A DNA stretch of 64,000 nucleotides from Tomocerus qinae (lineage: Eukaryota > Arthropoda > Collembola > Entomobryomorpha > Tomoceridae): NCBI GenBank assembly GCA_020055645.1, contig CM034546.1, positions 17,174,001-17,238,000 of the forward strand. The letters run 5' to 3'. A model generated the notes under the pieces. It was given only the letters and a program-made list of their open reading frames with translations, did no database searches and was not told the origin of the DNA. Positions 1 to 12,835 of the stretch are shown here, in pieces. The position numbers and the translations under genes are program-made. How positions within the stretch are numbered: position 1 is the first letter of the stretch; each line of letters opens with the position of its first letter.

Positions 1-1455
1 GTTGAAAATTTAGCGTGCACAGGGACTTACAGACGGACAGACAGACAGAAGCAGTTTTCGCATACAGAGAAGATGAACTTCTCAGAATAATTATATAATG
101 CTTGCAAACCACATTACATTGCGATTACTTTGCCAATTTGGTGAAAAGGACATTAGCTGATGTAATTGTTCCAAATAAACTATGAAATAATTTTACCACA
201 GTTCCTTCTCAAGTTTATTCAACATTTCCTCAACATGATTACATGGTAGAGAAACTGTCGGTTTCTACTTGATATAATATACTGTAAATGAGGTAATCTG
301 TATTTCAGGATTCCTGAAATACAGATTACCTTGTAACTTGTTTCATTATAGAGACATGGGCTAAGACTAGTAAAGGAGTATTTATATAGTATTATTGTTT
401 TATGTCCCGTTGGGTAGTGTCGGATTTACTGCGTAGTACGTATATCTGTATAAACACTATACATACTAGGTGGACATGCTACTTTTATTTGTGGTGATAA
501 GAACGGTTAGAAATGTTTGGATGTACATTTAAAGCAGAAAATTAAAGTGTGAATTTTTGGCAATGCTGAGAAATTAATACTTTTTTGTAAATTGATAGAC
601 CCGGTTAAAATTATTAGCTGTTTAAAATGTATATGTGCCACCCCAGTAGCAAATTTTTAGATGCATTTTAGTTTGGAACCTGATTACTGCTCTCAGTGCT
701 CTGGAGGAAGGGGGCGCAGTCACATTTAATCTGAGAAAAAGCAATTTATACCATAAAAGGTCAAAAATTTATAAAAAAAACTTTGCGCCGCTCCCTTTAA
801 ACAATTTCTAGATACATGCTTCTTCTCTAGTCTCTAAGTATGGTATGATGCAAACATTTTGTCTACTTTGATTATTAGATGTTTCACCACAAACCAAGTA
901 CTGATTGACAAAAGGGAAAAGTAGTCTTTGTAGTTGATAAATGTCAATGCAATAATATTGTTAAAAATGTCCTAACAATTAAAAAAGGCGCCAACAAAAA
1001 TTATTTAAAAGCATGGCAAATAAAATAATATAAAATAATTTTCATAGGAGAAATAAAAAAATTGAGGCTACTTATCCGACCTCTGTTGTAGATTCATGCA
1101 CTAAAGTAGGTTTGCCGTAGGCCGTAGACATCCGATGAAAATATTAATTATCCATTCCTTATTACTCTTATTCCGGCTTATCTGAAGGAAACTGTGGCAA
1201 GGGAATAGATATTGACAATTTCCTCATACATTTAGACATTATTTTAAAGTGTAAGCATTTATATTAATAAACAATATTCCACACTTATTTATTAACTTAA
1301 TGTGAACAGCACATCGGGGAATTAATATATGCTAAAATTAATCATAGGTTCATCAGAATTGGCTATGTACAGAATAATTCTAGCAATGACGGCACTGGAT
1401 CTGATTACAAGTTACTTAGACACATGCGAATTAAAATTCAGAATTCTGCATAAGT
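1..1455. other. AT-rich stretch without a gene
   Basis: I see no exon with a recognisable domain on either strand. Open frames are short and lack flanking splice signals or similarity to other parts of the window. The first 60 bases contain a GACA/GACG-rich microsatellite-like run. Confidence 0.5.
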
Positions 1456-1459
1456 GGTC

Positions 1460-1905
1460 TGGGCGACTTCTAGTATCTATTGCTCAATACTGGTGTAGGT
1501 TTTTACGTATGTTATATGGGGTGTACAGTACTGCCTCACTACAAAGTGATAGTACTGGGCGCAGGCCTCAAATACGGGCCCATTGCCAACTCCCTCAACA
1601 CTGGTATTGTTGTTAATTAATACCCGAGAAGCCTAAGGCTGTCATTTACGAGTCAAGGTTGTGGGACTGTTATCGGAAGTCTACTAGCCCAACAAAGACA
1701 GGTTATCCAAAGCTACTCTACGTACACAGGATCACATACGAGGTATCAATAGGACGGCCCTTGTAATTGCGGGTTTATGCTTAACCTTTGTCTTAATTCC
1801 ACATTTACAACTCAAGCACTCGCCTTTAAACAGCCCTCGGCCATTTCACCCAGCCAAAGAACCGAACTGGCAGTGGAAGCACACATTGATTAGTCAGACG
1901 ACTGA
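1460..1905 (+). repeat. Dispersed repeat, about 0.45 kb (inverted copy at 45870-46245)
   Basis: The segment containing 'CAACACTGGTATTGTTG', 'GACTGTTATCGGAAGTC' and 'TTGTCTTAATTCCACATT' recurs in opposite orientation near 45870-46245 with clear divergence. It has no coding similarity I recognise and no terminal inverted repeats that I can find. Its class is unknown; a fragment of a retroelement is possible. Boundaries are approximate. Confidence 0.6.
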
Positions 1906-1909
1906 GTAC

Positions 1910-2953
1910 TCCACCAAGCCAACGTGGCTGGATAATACTGGTGTAACAATAGTGTTTACGTAAACAACTGATGTGAGATGTTAGTTGCAAATAAAAAAAA
2001 ATGTATGCCTAATGATAAGTCATACGAGTCTGCAAGTTAACGTTGACAATTTAGTGTCCAAAAATAGTAATAACGAAATGATCTCTCCATTTAGACTTAT
2101 TTCCATATCCCATAATATTGCATTGGAGGAGTTAATTTTAGTTCCATATATCTTTTATTGCAAAATTCTTTCAAGAATTTTGAAATTACAAAACTGTCAT
2201 TCTTTGCTAATCAGTCACTCTATACTTGCTGTTATCCTACGAAATACACCTAAAAGCAAAATAATTAATTTAAACTCACTTGTTTAAATCTACATTATAT
2301 AGGCACGTCGTCATTGGAAAATGTTGCCGTAACTCAGTGTCAATCAAACACCATATTAGTTTTTACTTATCGAAAATGTTGTTTATTTGATCGTGCAGAT
2401 TTGCAAGGCTATTGCTTCCATCCAATCTAATTTAACAGCATACAAATCATAAAATTTCTCAAAGAAAAATTGTAGTTTAAACTACTAAGAGAAAAGTCTG
2501 GTCGTTACTGTTTACAAAATATCTTCCTTATATACATGGAAGATCCGAAATTGAAACTCAAATTAAATTATTAAACCATTAATTTATAAAAGAAAACAGT
2601 TTTTATAAAACCGCCATTTTCTCACAGATTAATGCATGAAAACCCTCGTCATACGTACAAAACTTGTATCACAAATTCAATTCTAGTTACTTCAACAATT
2701 ACTAGCCAGCCCACATATTTTTTTTCTTTTGTGGTCGCTTTAAGTAATAGTATAGGGTCAACCTTTTACCCATAGGAGGAATATGGGAAATACAATGTAG
2801 TCACATCACCACATCCTTGGTACATACATTTTGGGAGGGGCTCGATGAATTATACGAGAAAACATACCATTTTTGGGTATTATAGCAAAAATATAATTTT
2901 TTCTTAGATTTCCGTAGTGGGTTCACACTCTGCAGGTAAGGCTCTGATAGTGA
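1910..2953. other. AT-rich stretch without a gene
   Basis: No supportable gene. An open frame near 1985-2287 (plus) has AT-driven composition, no domain and no usable start context, so I leave it out. Confidence 0.4.
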
Positions 2954-2961
2954 CTCCTTTT

Positions 2962-3127
2962 CAGACACGTATGCAGAAATTTTGTGAAGGGGGGGGGGCT
3001 TAACCAAAAATAATGCCAAAAATAGAACAAATTTTTGCATTTTTTGGCCTGTTATGGGAAAAGTCTTATTTTTCTCAGATTTAGAGGGGCGCTGCGCCCC
3101 TCCCGCCCCCTACTGGATACGTGCTTG
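2962..3127. mobile_element. hAT-type MITE, 166 bp, TSD CTCCTTTT
   Basis: The element is flanked by an exact 8-bp duplication, CTCCTTTT, at 2954-2961 and 3128-3135. The right end reads CTGGATACGTGCTTG; the left end (CAGACACGTATGCAG) is a diverged inverted match. The right half holds a GC-rich hairpin (GGGGCGCTGCGCCCC). It belongs to the family of the better preserved copy at 22788-22976. The 8-bp duplication points to mobilisation by a hAT-type transposase. Confidence 0.75.
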
Positions 3128-3316
3128 CTCCTTTTAGTAGCCCACTAGATAGATTTGCATACAATAATAAGGAAATAAAATTATGATAAAGTCAAAAATG
3201 TCCTATTTTCAAGGTACTTTTATGATTTTGGTACATAAATTCCAAGTACTGAGTTTTAAAAGGGAAAAAAGCAATAATCTATTTTTGTTTGTAAAAGTAT
3301 AGCAATGACTGTTTAC

Positions 3317-3443
3317 CTCTTTTGACGATCATTATTTGAATCTTCATTACTTTGACCTTGTCCCTGTGTTGAACCCAGTACAGTTGACATACAGTTAGGC
3401 TAATGTAAAGCACAGAAATGGCAGTAGTTGTGTTGATTTCCAT
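3317..3443 (-). CDS. Candidate leader (signal-peptide) exon, possibly damaged
   Basis: On the minus strand an ATG at 3443-3441 opens a frame starting MEINTTTAISVLYISLTVC, which looks like a cleavable secretion signal. The exon ends at a good donor (AGAG|GTAAAC), phase 1 in this frame. After the signal this frame becomes basic and unremarkable. One of the other two frames reads a hydrophilic linker (GSTQGQGQSNEDSNNDRQKR) and would end in phase 2, the phase of the gene A leader exon. A one-base frame change in a leader exon of another FReD-type gene continuing left of the window is therefore possible. Downstream exons are not identified. It may also be a chance open frame. Confidence 0.3.
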
Positions 3444-3449
3444 TTTGCA

Positions 3450-4318
3450 GCGAACATTTACAACGGCTTTTTCGTTTCTGTACCTATTGGGACGCAAAGT
3501 TTCAATTATAACTCAAATCTGATATCCAGTATATGCAGCAAAGTCTGATATAAAAATTCACAAATAAATTAAGAGACAAATATTGTTGAATTAACGAAAA
3601 GGTTTTTTAAAAAGATACATTTTGTTTCACCCGAATTTCTTTGGTTTGTTGCACGGCTATTATTTAAAACGAAACTGATTAATTACCATAAGGAAACTCT
3701 GGTGCAGAATTGTACACACTTGTCAACGTAGTTAGTGTGCAATCATTGAATTAAATTAAATTCATTTTTAATATAAACATCTAATATTCAATATTGTAAT
3801 ATAGAAAATATATTTTATTAATGATGGTTACAGTAATAGGAAACGTATGTCTACCTTGTATGTATACAATCGATCTTCGAAAAAAACTAAATAATCGTAA
3901 TCAAAATGTAAAACCCAGACTGCCGTGAACTGGACAAGCAGTGCCTATATAAAGATATTTTTAAATCTGTGCAGCTTAATTATCAACTCTTTAGTGCCAA
4001 GATTTAAATAACTTCATGCTTAAAAGCACATATATCATCTGAGAAAAATATTCTTATAATTATAGGTATAATATGGTAGTTAAATATAAGATTAATTCGA
4101 TTATCTAATATATTTATATAAAGTTTTAGTCCATCTGTTCTTTCTGTTCATTGAAGCGCTATTCCATAAACAGTGTACAAAATACTATTTACCACGTTGA
4201 ATACCAATACTTAATGTTATTCGCCTTATATTGGTCGGCGTATTAGTTAGCATTACTAGAAAAATAAATTACAATTTTTATTTAGAATAACTAATGAGAT
4301 TAAAAATATATATTGTTA
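3450..4318. other. AT-rich stretch without a gene
   Basis: I see nothing beyond AT-rich sequence here. Confidence 0.4.
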
Positions 4319-4326
4319 TTTATGTT

Positions 4327-4950
4327 CAGGGCATGAAAAAGGCAAAAAGCTACCTTTTTGCCTTTTTGCTTGCCTTTTTGCCTAGCAAAATCAGCAAAAA
4401 GGTGCCTTTTTGCCTTTTTGCTGTTAAATGGGGTAATGAGCAATTGACATATTGACAACCAAGGATGTGAACAAGAAATACGATTTTAAAAAACAGCTAT
4501 TCTTATATCTTTAATAATTCGGTCATTCATTAGACAATAAAAAACAATCGAAAACAGCAAACTAACATTGTAATAATGTAAAAAAAAACATGAGGAAAAA
4601 AACAAGAACCTAGAGCTGTTCTAACCAGTAACAGTCAAATAGTGGATATTTTGGTTGAACTGATATATCTCATATAATATTGTACACAATACGCAGATGT
4701 TCGACCTGGCTCATTTTTTATTATACGGTTTGTCACAAATTCATTATAGTTCATTTTGAATTGTGTTGTATTAGTAATAAATAGTTTTATAATCAAAAAC
4801 TCTAACTAGCATCTGCAATATATCTGAATATTTGAATGTGTAGAACGGGACAGCCAGTCAACAAAAGTTAGCTTTAATGAAGTATCACAGGTGGCGGTGA
4901 CTACTTCAACAAGGCAAAAAGCACAAAAAGGCAACCTATTTCATGCCTTG
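4327..4950. mobile_element. hAT-type MITE, 624 bp, TSD TTTATGTT
   Basis: Ends are CAGGGCATGAAAAAGGC and, inverted, CAAGGCATGAAATAGG. Exact 8-bp duplications TTTATGTT sit at 4319-4326 and 4951-4958. The left part is rich in GCCTTTTTGC repeats that can fold. The interior matches, in inverted orientation, the copy at 48491-49177 (for example the 'GAGCAATTGACATATTGAC' region). There is no coding capacity. Confidence 0.85.
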
Positions 4951-4959
4951 TTTATGTTT

Positions 4960-6480
4960 GATTTTCTGGACGAACAGTATGATTCCGGGTCGCAGAAACT
5001 GATATCGGGTTGGATTCGTACTATCTCTTCTTATAAGAGCAAAGTGGGACATGCGCGTAGATAATTCCGTATGTGTACCCGTGTAGGTTTGTATGTTTGT
5101 ATCAAGAGATTTTCGTGCCATTGCATTACTATAATTTCGAAACGTTTAGGTATCAAAACTTGATTTGGTTTCAAAAGATACAAAATTTTGCGCATGTTAG
5201 AGTCAATTGTTTTGTCCACCAGAATTGACTGACACATTATGCGCGTTGAATGTAACAATGTTGATATATTACATTATTTCTAATATTCAAATATTTCATA
5301 ACAGAAGTAGTGCATGCATTCTGTATACAAATTTTTCCAACTTTCAGTGCTGAGTGCTCTCAAGGATCTCATTATTTCATGTGCGGGAAAATTTATAATT
5401 GATCCATTTACATTGAATTATGATATTTCTCAATTTCACAACCAATAGTTTAATTGAAAAATAAAGAAACAAAACATGTTCTAGATATTTGTTGGAAACT
5501 GTAAAATTAGAACTGTGTAATATTGTAATATTCCATGAATAACGTTTAGTGTCAACCTACATTGAATTACATTGAATTTAAAATTTGTCTTTACATACGG
5601 TTTAATTGTTCCCAGAATTGGTATTTGATTTTTATGGGTCTTGCAATTATGGAATCGTGGAATATCCACGAACAAAATGAAGTGGTTGGGTTTTTGATAT
5701 CTCTACTTTAAATGCTTTAAAAAAGTCAGATTTCCAAAAAAGTGAGCACTGAGACAGGAATGGAACTCAAAAATAATTGGATCAGCTCGAAAAGTCTTAT
5801 AATATAAAAGTTTAAACTCTCTTATGGGACCAAAAAGTAGCAATGAAAATTATTCAGTTTTCTAATTAACTACTTGACACTACATTGCCAATTAAGGCTA
5901 ACTTGACCTCAAAATGGTCCATTATCAATTAGTGTCAGTGTATAACAAAGGTTATGGTTTGAGTAACGTAAACCTCGAATCAAATATGTGATCATAAGAG
6001 GTGACCGGAGTAAGTGTCCAGCAATCATAATTATATTTCAAAACAAAAAGTTGACTCTAGGTCGTACGAAGGCGAAGTTTTGCAATACTTTTTGACTCTA
6101 ATAATGTAAAATCTCTACCTACCGTCCCACCAAATGAGAAACCGTGGGAAGATCAATTGGAGTTAATATAAAAAATCTGTGTATCTGTTAGACATTCTAA
6201 TAATCGTACAATTTATGCCCCGGAATAAACACTAGCTTTATTTATAACAGGGCCTGGGCCCTGAGACCGGCTATACATTATATTAGTGTTGAACCCATCT
6301 GAATACTGGTGTAATTGGCCTACTGCAAACCAGTTCCTACAAAATTGTTTGTAGAAGTACTAGCCCCATGTACGACAGGACCTGGGTCCTGTGACCGCCT
6401 AGTTAAATATATACAGTTCTTGAAAATTTGAATAAAATCCTTCCTGAACCAGACGAACTTGAATAGTTGATTTATGTGGT
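4960..6480. other. Stretch without a supported gene, between CUB exon and MITE
   Basis: Later exons of the CUB gene would be expected here or further left on the minus strand, but I could not recognise the second half of a CUB domain. Two short related sequences containing 'CAGGGCCTGGG' or 'CAGGACCTGGG' (about 6249 and 6375) resemble the end of the insertion at 56412-57018. Confidence 0.4.
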
Positions 6481-6486
6481 AGGTAC

Positions 6487-6830
6487 CATTATGGTCCAGA
6501 TGCAGAGTTCAGATTGTGCCAACGTTTCATAAACTTTGTAATTAATTCCGCCAGCAGGACCTTCCATATAGCCACCACAGTTGTCACCTGAACAAAAATA
6601 GACTCTTTTTCAACATTTTTTAATGGATGTAAAATGTAGGGCCTTCACTACTTACACTAATTCCTTAGTCAAGTTAAGCATAAAAGTCTTTTTTCGATGA
6701 AAATTAAAAATCATTGATTAAAATAGTAGAAAATATTTACTTGAAACAAACTGATCTCCAGCATAGCGTGAAGCTAACATTGAATATTCCGAACTGTTGT
6801 TGTGTCTACTTCCCGCGGTTTGAAGTTTAG
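6487..6830 (-). CDS. CUB-domain protein, two exons (partial)
   Basis: Two minus-strand exons fit together in phase. The first, 6830-6741, has acceptor CTAAGCAG and donor A|GTAAAT and encodes a Ser/Asn-rich stretch ending RYAGDQFVS. The second, 6587-6487, has acceptor GTTCAG and a possible donor ATG|GTACCT, and encodes DNCGGYMEGPAGGINY followed by SELCIWTI. The pattern C-G-G-Y-x(3)-P-x-G-x-I then C-x-W-x-I is the first half of a CUB domain, an extracellular module of about 110 residues found in secreted and membrane proteins. The junction restores a Ser codon from A plus GT. Leader exon and second CUB half are not found. It is in the same orientation as the FReD genes and lies 2 kb past the end of gene A. 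Confidence 0.7.
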
Positions 6831-6834
6831 CTGC

Positions 6835-8319
6835 TTAGAAAATTAAAGTATTTAGTTGTCACTTATTAACTTAATTGTTTTAACTGTGGTTAGATAGTAA
6901 ACAATATTTATCTGGGACGATTTTTGGCATTAAGTTATCATGTGTTGCATATTTTTCCATAACTCCGCTGATAGCTAAGCGTTTGTAATGCCTACAATAT
7001 ATAAATTAGGAGGGATTAGGGGTAAAATTTTCTATGTAAGACACATGTATAATACTGAAAGGTTAAATCAGACAGTTTTTTAATTTGACTGCTTTGTTTG
7101 ATTTGAAGGTTTTAAACGTTTGACCACTCGGCCTGGTAAGAACCCAAACTGTGGTCAATTGCCCAACATTGGATGTATAACGTGGTGTTTATGTATGTTT
7201 CCTGATGTTCTTATCAGGTTGTTTTGAGACACTTTTAATCTACAGTCTGGTTATTTTGCAAAGATGCTAAAATAGTTAGGTTATGGGCTATTATGATGTA
7301 GTATTGATTTTTCCCCTAAACTTTAAAACAAAATTGTTTGGTTAAAATAAAATTGATCAAAAAAGAATAGTAATTACGCGTTTTATACAAATATTATATA
7401 TTATTGTCTCCCATTGTCTAAAAACGTTCAATTTAAATTTAATAATGGTTTCTCTTCTCACCGTAAGATAGATGCATAGACAGTGTAGTAAACCACAGAA
7501 ACATAATCGACCACTTAAAGAAAGGTGTCCATGTAGAAGAAAGGAAGCATTGATTAATGAATATACACATAGAGACTTTAAAATGCATACTAAATACATG
7601 CATTCGGGTATGCAAGATAGTATAATATAAGACTGTATGTAGAACAAGTAGTAAATAATTGTAGAACTAAATACTAAAATAAGGTTATGATCATGAAAAT
7701 TAAATATTGTCATTTTGACAACGCCATTATTTTCTTCCATTCAGGGTTCAACTCAAGTAAAATTGGATTTAAAGCAGCTATATAACATAACAAATCATGA
7801 AGTTGGTTGATTTTATTTAAATGCATTCAAAATGGGATATCCAACTGCACTGCCCATGACAAATTTCACAATTTGAAGGTACGTAATTTGAAATATATTA
7901 TATTTGGCGGAATTTTATTTATTTAAAAAAGCTAACCATATATATATACCTAAAAATCTAAAAATAAAACAATGTTCAAAACTGAGCTAATAATACACAT
8001 CAGTAGTAAAAATCAGTTCGACAAAATGTATTTTATTCAAACAGAAAACAGATATTATTTGATATCGGAAAGTCAAATAAATAGTGGCATAGTAGGAAAG
8101 AAAAGATTTGGCAAAGAAAGAAAAGATATTTTGGCAGCTCATAAAATTAGGAGAAAACAACTTTCTGGATAAAATTAAAATCATGGGTAGAGGTGCTACA
8201 AAAAGCAAAATCCGAATTATTTCTAGCAAGAGAACCAATCGACCGATTTAGGTGAAACCTTTAAAAAAATTATGTTACTTGATACTCAAAACTTTAACAT
8301 GATAATGTTCCTTGAAACT
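6835..8319. other. AT-rich stretch between CUB exons and gene A
   Basis: No gene supported. Long open frames on the minus strand (7357-7740 and 7987-8238) are hydrophobic because of AT-rich composition and have no domain. A leader exon for the CUB gene should lie here or inside neighbouring DNA, but I could not identify it. Confidence 0.4.
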
Positions 8320-11300
8320 ACTAACCCACTTCAAACTCAAATACTTTCATCTAAGTGAAATTGATTTAAATTGGGTTAAATTCGTTAAAAATCAAAATTT
8401 TGGTTTTTCACTTTTTATATATTGTAAGCATTTTGCATGCCCGAACTGCAAATTTCTAGTAACATACACACGAATGGGATTATCAGACTAAAATTTCTAA
8501 ATCAAAATATCGAAATTTTGACAATTTAAAAAATATGGAACATTTTCCCGGAATCTTAAAATTAATTCAAAGAAAGTGTGTAACCGATTTTGTTAAAAAA
8601 AATTTGCATTTTTCTAAGGTAGGACTAACTTTACATCATAATTTAATTTAATTTGAGCATTGGATTGGATAAGTTGAAACGCAGAATATCAACTTTCTAC
8701 TGTTCCAACAGTATTGTTCATGAATGAATAATGAAATGGAATCGTTGGATATTGCAAAATGTGCACTTAAAACTTTCACTTTAATTCAGCTCAAAATTCC
8801 CCCACATGAATCCACAGAAAGATAGAATTCTTCCCAATCCACATCTCTCTTCAACACGAAGCACGAATCTTCATTTCAGTTCTCTTCAATATCAAAGAGT
8901 CCCAAACTATCCCCACCAAACTGTCTTCCGAAATTGTTTCAGAATGGCGACTACTTGGGTATATTCCATTAAGGCTGACCGGAAAATCCTATATTCGATT
9001 TTGTTAACGAATTATCCAAATTAATTGACTAATTATTGAAAAACAACATTCGTTTACATAATTGTTTTTGTTATTTGGTTAGCATTGGAAGATGAGGTTT
9101 TGTCAAGAAATCATATAGCAAAAGTTCCATATTTCAATACACTTTTCCATCTTAAATATTCAAATATATGAATTATTTTAAAATCAATTATTTGGACAAT
9201 TGATCTATTTAAATTGTTTCCCATTGAAATGCATTCCAATCTCTACTTTACTATTTATATCGCCCATATCGTTAAATAAGACAATAATGAAAATTTAGTT
9301 CCATTTATCAGAAGAAGCGTCAAATATCATTTTGAGATCAATAAAATATTTCACCTTTATATTACGGACATCTAAAAACAAAACAAATAAATACATAGAT
9401 AGCACTTGTATTCATTTCGAGACCACATTCAATCAACCAACTGTAAAAAGTGAATTTTTTTCTCTTTACTTTCAAATCCATGAAAAATATTGCTTTTGCA
9501 AAATTACCTGATGGAAAAACTAGACTCTGTGTATCTTAATTTCCAAATGGGTGTCAAACTTGAATTAATTTCCTACGAAATGGATTCACCCGTCATTTCA
9601 TTTGTTTCATATTCTGTGGAAAAATTTTGATATATGAAAGATTGCTCCCTTAAAAATAATTTTTTTTATATTTTTGCTTATGTATTCTAGGCAAATTGCT
9701 TGAATTCACATAACAATCTCTCTGTAACATATTTATTACAAGTGACACGGTACAATGTCCTATTTCTATTCTCATTTTTTGATTTGATTCCCAAAAATGG
9801 TATTATGTTTAAATAAGCTATTTTTCTTATATGGGACGAAGAAATGTCTAAAGTCTAGAGTTTTAAAATTATATCAGATTTCGATTCTCCAACTCACGAA
9901 TATTGTTCTCCAAAAATACGTATTATACTGATTTTCTGATGATGACAAAAACAATTGTTATTTTCAAAAACTATTTATGAACGCTTTTAACTAAATTAAT
10001 CGGTGGTTGCGTTTAATGACCTTACAATTAGTTTCCGAATTTTGATTTAACAATCTTAGCTATGGGAAACCTGTTGCACAAATTTTGTTTGACAAAAATC
10101 GTAAAAGCTAAATGTCGTTGAAATATTTCTAGTGTCAGTATCAGGCTAACATAGATTAAAAATAATCATTTTTCAAGACAAAATTTGATCAGTCTCACGA
10201 TACTCTTTTGTCGTAAACTGAAAACCAAGCAGTGCAATAAAAGAGCAATAAAGGTAAATAGAATATTATTCGTTGCATTCCAGTTTACCCACATTTCCTT
10301 TCCCCGTTTCTTTTACACAAGGAATTCAATAAATCCCGACAAGAATCACTCGAAATAAAGTTTTGGTACTTAATTCCGCCTTACACTTTCAGTCTTTTAC
10401 GATCCTCATTTTAAGATTTAATTCAAAATAGAAAGAAGTCAATTTATAATGACATTTTCCAACCCCAACCGTCCACTATTCCCCCCATTCGTTCATTTTT
10501 CCAACCCTCCCTGTGAAAGATATCCCATCACCTTACAGCACCCGACATCCACCTACAATGCAATCGACAGCCTGTGGCAGCGTCTCCAATAAATCCCTTT
10601 CTGAAATGAAACTATTTAGGCATTATATATTACAGCAAAGCAACCTCTGAACCAAAATCCATTGGCCTTAGATTCCACTGGGCAACGTCTACTCCATTCA
10701 TCATTGTCTCTATCGATTGTAGAAAAACTTGCTCCGTTGTGCCATCTCAACGCATCTCTCAACGCTGAAATCAATTCATAGATTAATTAAAGTGGATGTA
10801 GTTGTGAAAGTGTATTGATTAATGAATGTAGATATGATTAAGGGACTGACTGGAGTTGCCTCCGACGTAGCCACCGACAGTCAACTCGTATTTATCTGCC
10901 TCTGAAGCCACTCTGAAGGTGGAATAGTGGGCTTGATTGAGCTTTCCATTCAGATCTGTGGCTGTAAAGAGCAGTTCGTGATTGCATTCTTTCGTCAGTT
11001 CGTGAATTGTATCCAGACCTAGAATTAATTGGGAGTTACAATTTGTATTAAAAATGACCAAATACAATGTATATGCAGAATTATTCTTCTGATTATCATG
11101 CAAAAAAATGACTTGAAGGTATCAAATCTCTTATAACGACATTTAACAAAACGACTCCAAATTTTATTTTCATTATTTTTCTGTTTTAACCCCTCAATTA
11201 TAATGTTTTCACAAGGGTAGGAATGACACTGATAAAATAATTATGGAACTAAAAACTTTTTAAAAATACATATAAAGGGAATTTATTTTAAATTTTTCTA

Positions 11301-12835
11301 TATTTACAAATGTTTTGCTATTTTCAAACACCGTAAATACAAAAATAAGACGCCCTTGGCGTTGAAATAAATTACGGCAGTTTTTATACACTTCTAAATT
11401 GAAATGTAAAACAAAAATTAAAATAATGCCGAAATACAATTATGTACAATGTACATCACGTTATCCGGGTTTTCATAATCTTTAATCATCCGGCGATTAT
11501 TAAGTCCCGCAGTGGGTCGGGTTTTTTATGGGTTGGGGTGTTTTAGGTTTTTTGGCAAAAAACCCACCCCACTTCATTTAAAAAACCCGGGGTTTATCGG
11601 TTTTTTTTACAAAACTTACAATAACGATTACTAAAGTCCCATCTATATAAGCAAAAGATACTAACTCTGTCATATTCAAAAATGTAAATAAATGTATAAA
11701 TTATAAGGTGGAAACAAAATATAGCTTTTTAATACTTAAATACATATTTTACACTGTGAAGATATTGCTGCATATATAATTAACTTTTACTTACGAATCG
11801 CAAAGGAATGCTTTGAGGCCTTGGGACACATAAGTGAAAACATTAATTATGCTAAATTTTAATTAATCACTGACATATTTGTTACTGTACTGCTTTGAAA
11901 TTAAAGCTCCACCTTTCGCGAAGGCATTTCTTAAAGTCAATTTTATCAGTAAAATAATATAATAATAGTTTCTCACTGATGGTTATCAAACATTATAATA
12001 ATAATTAATATAGAGGCTTATTTTTTATTTTATAGACGTAATTAATGGTAGTTTTAAGATTACATGATTGCTGTTATTGTCAGCTGTACTTATTCTATAT
12101 AATATAGTATAGGCTTGTATTTATGCCTATAATTATATAAAAAACCCTAAAAAACCCAAAAAACCCGGGGTCGAGGGTTTTTCCTAAAAAACCCGGGTTT
12201 TATGTGGGTGTCCTCATTTCCCGGGTGCCGGCGATTAAGTTTAGTTAAGGACTCTGATATTTATCCCATAACTGGCGTTTACCATAATTGAATGATTATC
12301 TGGCACAATGTCTGGGCGCTGATTTGAGGGCAGGCCATCACAGCGACCAGGGATTATGCCTGATAATCGTAATTATACGAGCATTTTCCACACACCGCCG
12401 CTTGCGAGGTTAGAGCGTCGAGAATTGCCGCGCAAAATGTGAAGTATAATTGTTATTTGCAAATAATTATTTCATCTCTGACTGACATTTCTCTCTGACT
12501 CTTTTCAAATTCTCAATTTATTTGAAATATTTTCATAACATTTTATTTGGTCAAGATTACTTAAGCAGTAGAAAATGTCTTTTAATATAAAAAGTGTTAT
12601 GTTAGCAGCAGCTCAACACACAGTATGATAAATTACTCACTTCAATAGCAATAAATACAAAAAGCGACTGAAGGAGTTATGAAAGCGGTTACATTGATCA
12701 TTATTTAGTAAAAGCCGATTGAGATTATGAGGCTAAAATAAATATTATACCAAATTTAAAGTTCAATCGACCTACTAAATGGGTGCAATTATTACAGAAT
12801 ATAAAAGGATTTCGCCAGAACTTTGAAAATACACC
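8320..12835. repeat. Duplicated block 1, copy 1 (3' half of gene A)
   Basis: This block, covering FReD exons 2-4 of gene A plus 3' flank and part of intron 5, is alignable along its length with 29740-34208 (3' half of gene B). Shared landmarks include the 3' flank 'GATTTAAATT' region, all three exons and the intronic 'TTTCGCCAGAACTTTG' near the far end. Insertions differ: copy 1 carries the GGGTTTTTT element (11495-12235), copy 2 the minisatellite element (32464-33420). Confidence 0.85.

Noticed and set aside
7357-7740. 127-codon open frame on the minus strand
   Set aside because: Very hydrophobic but driven by AT-rich composition; no domain, no convincing splice donor to link it to the CUB exons, no similarity elsewhere in the window.
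11495-12235. AAAAAACCC/GGGTTTTTT blocks as interstitial telomere repeats
   Set aside because: Unit length is irregular, blocks occur in both orientations within a dispersed element, and the expected arthropod telomere unit is absent.
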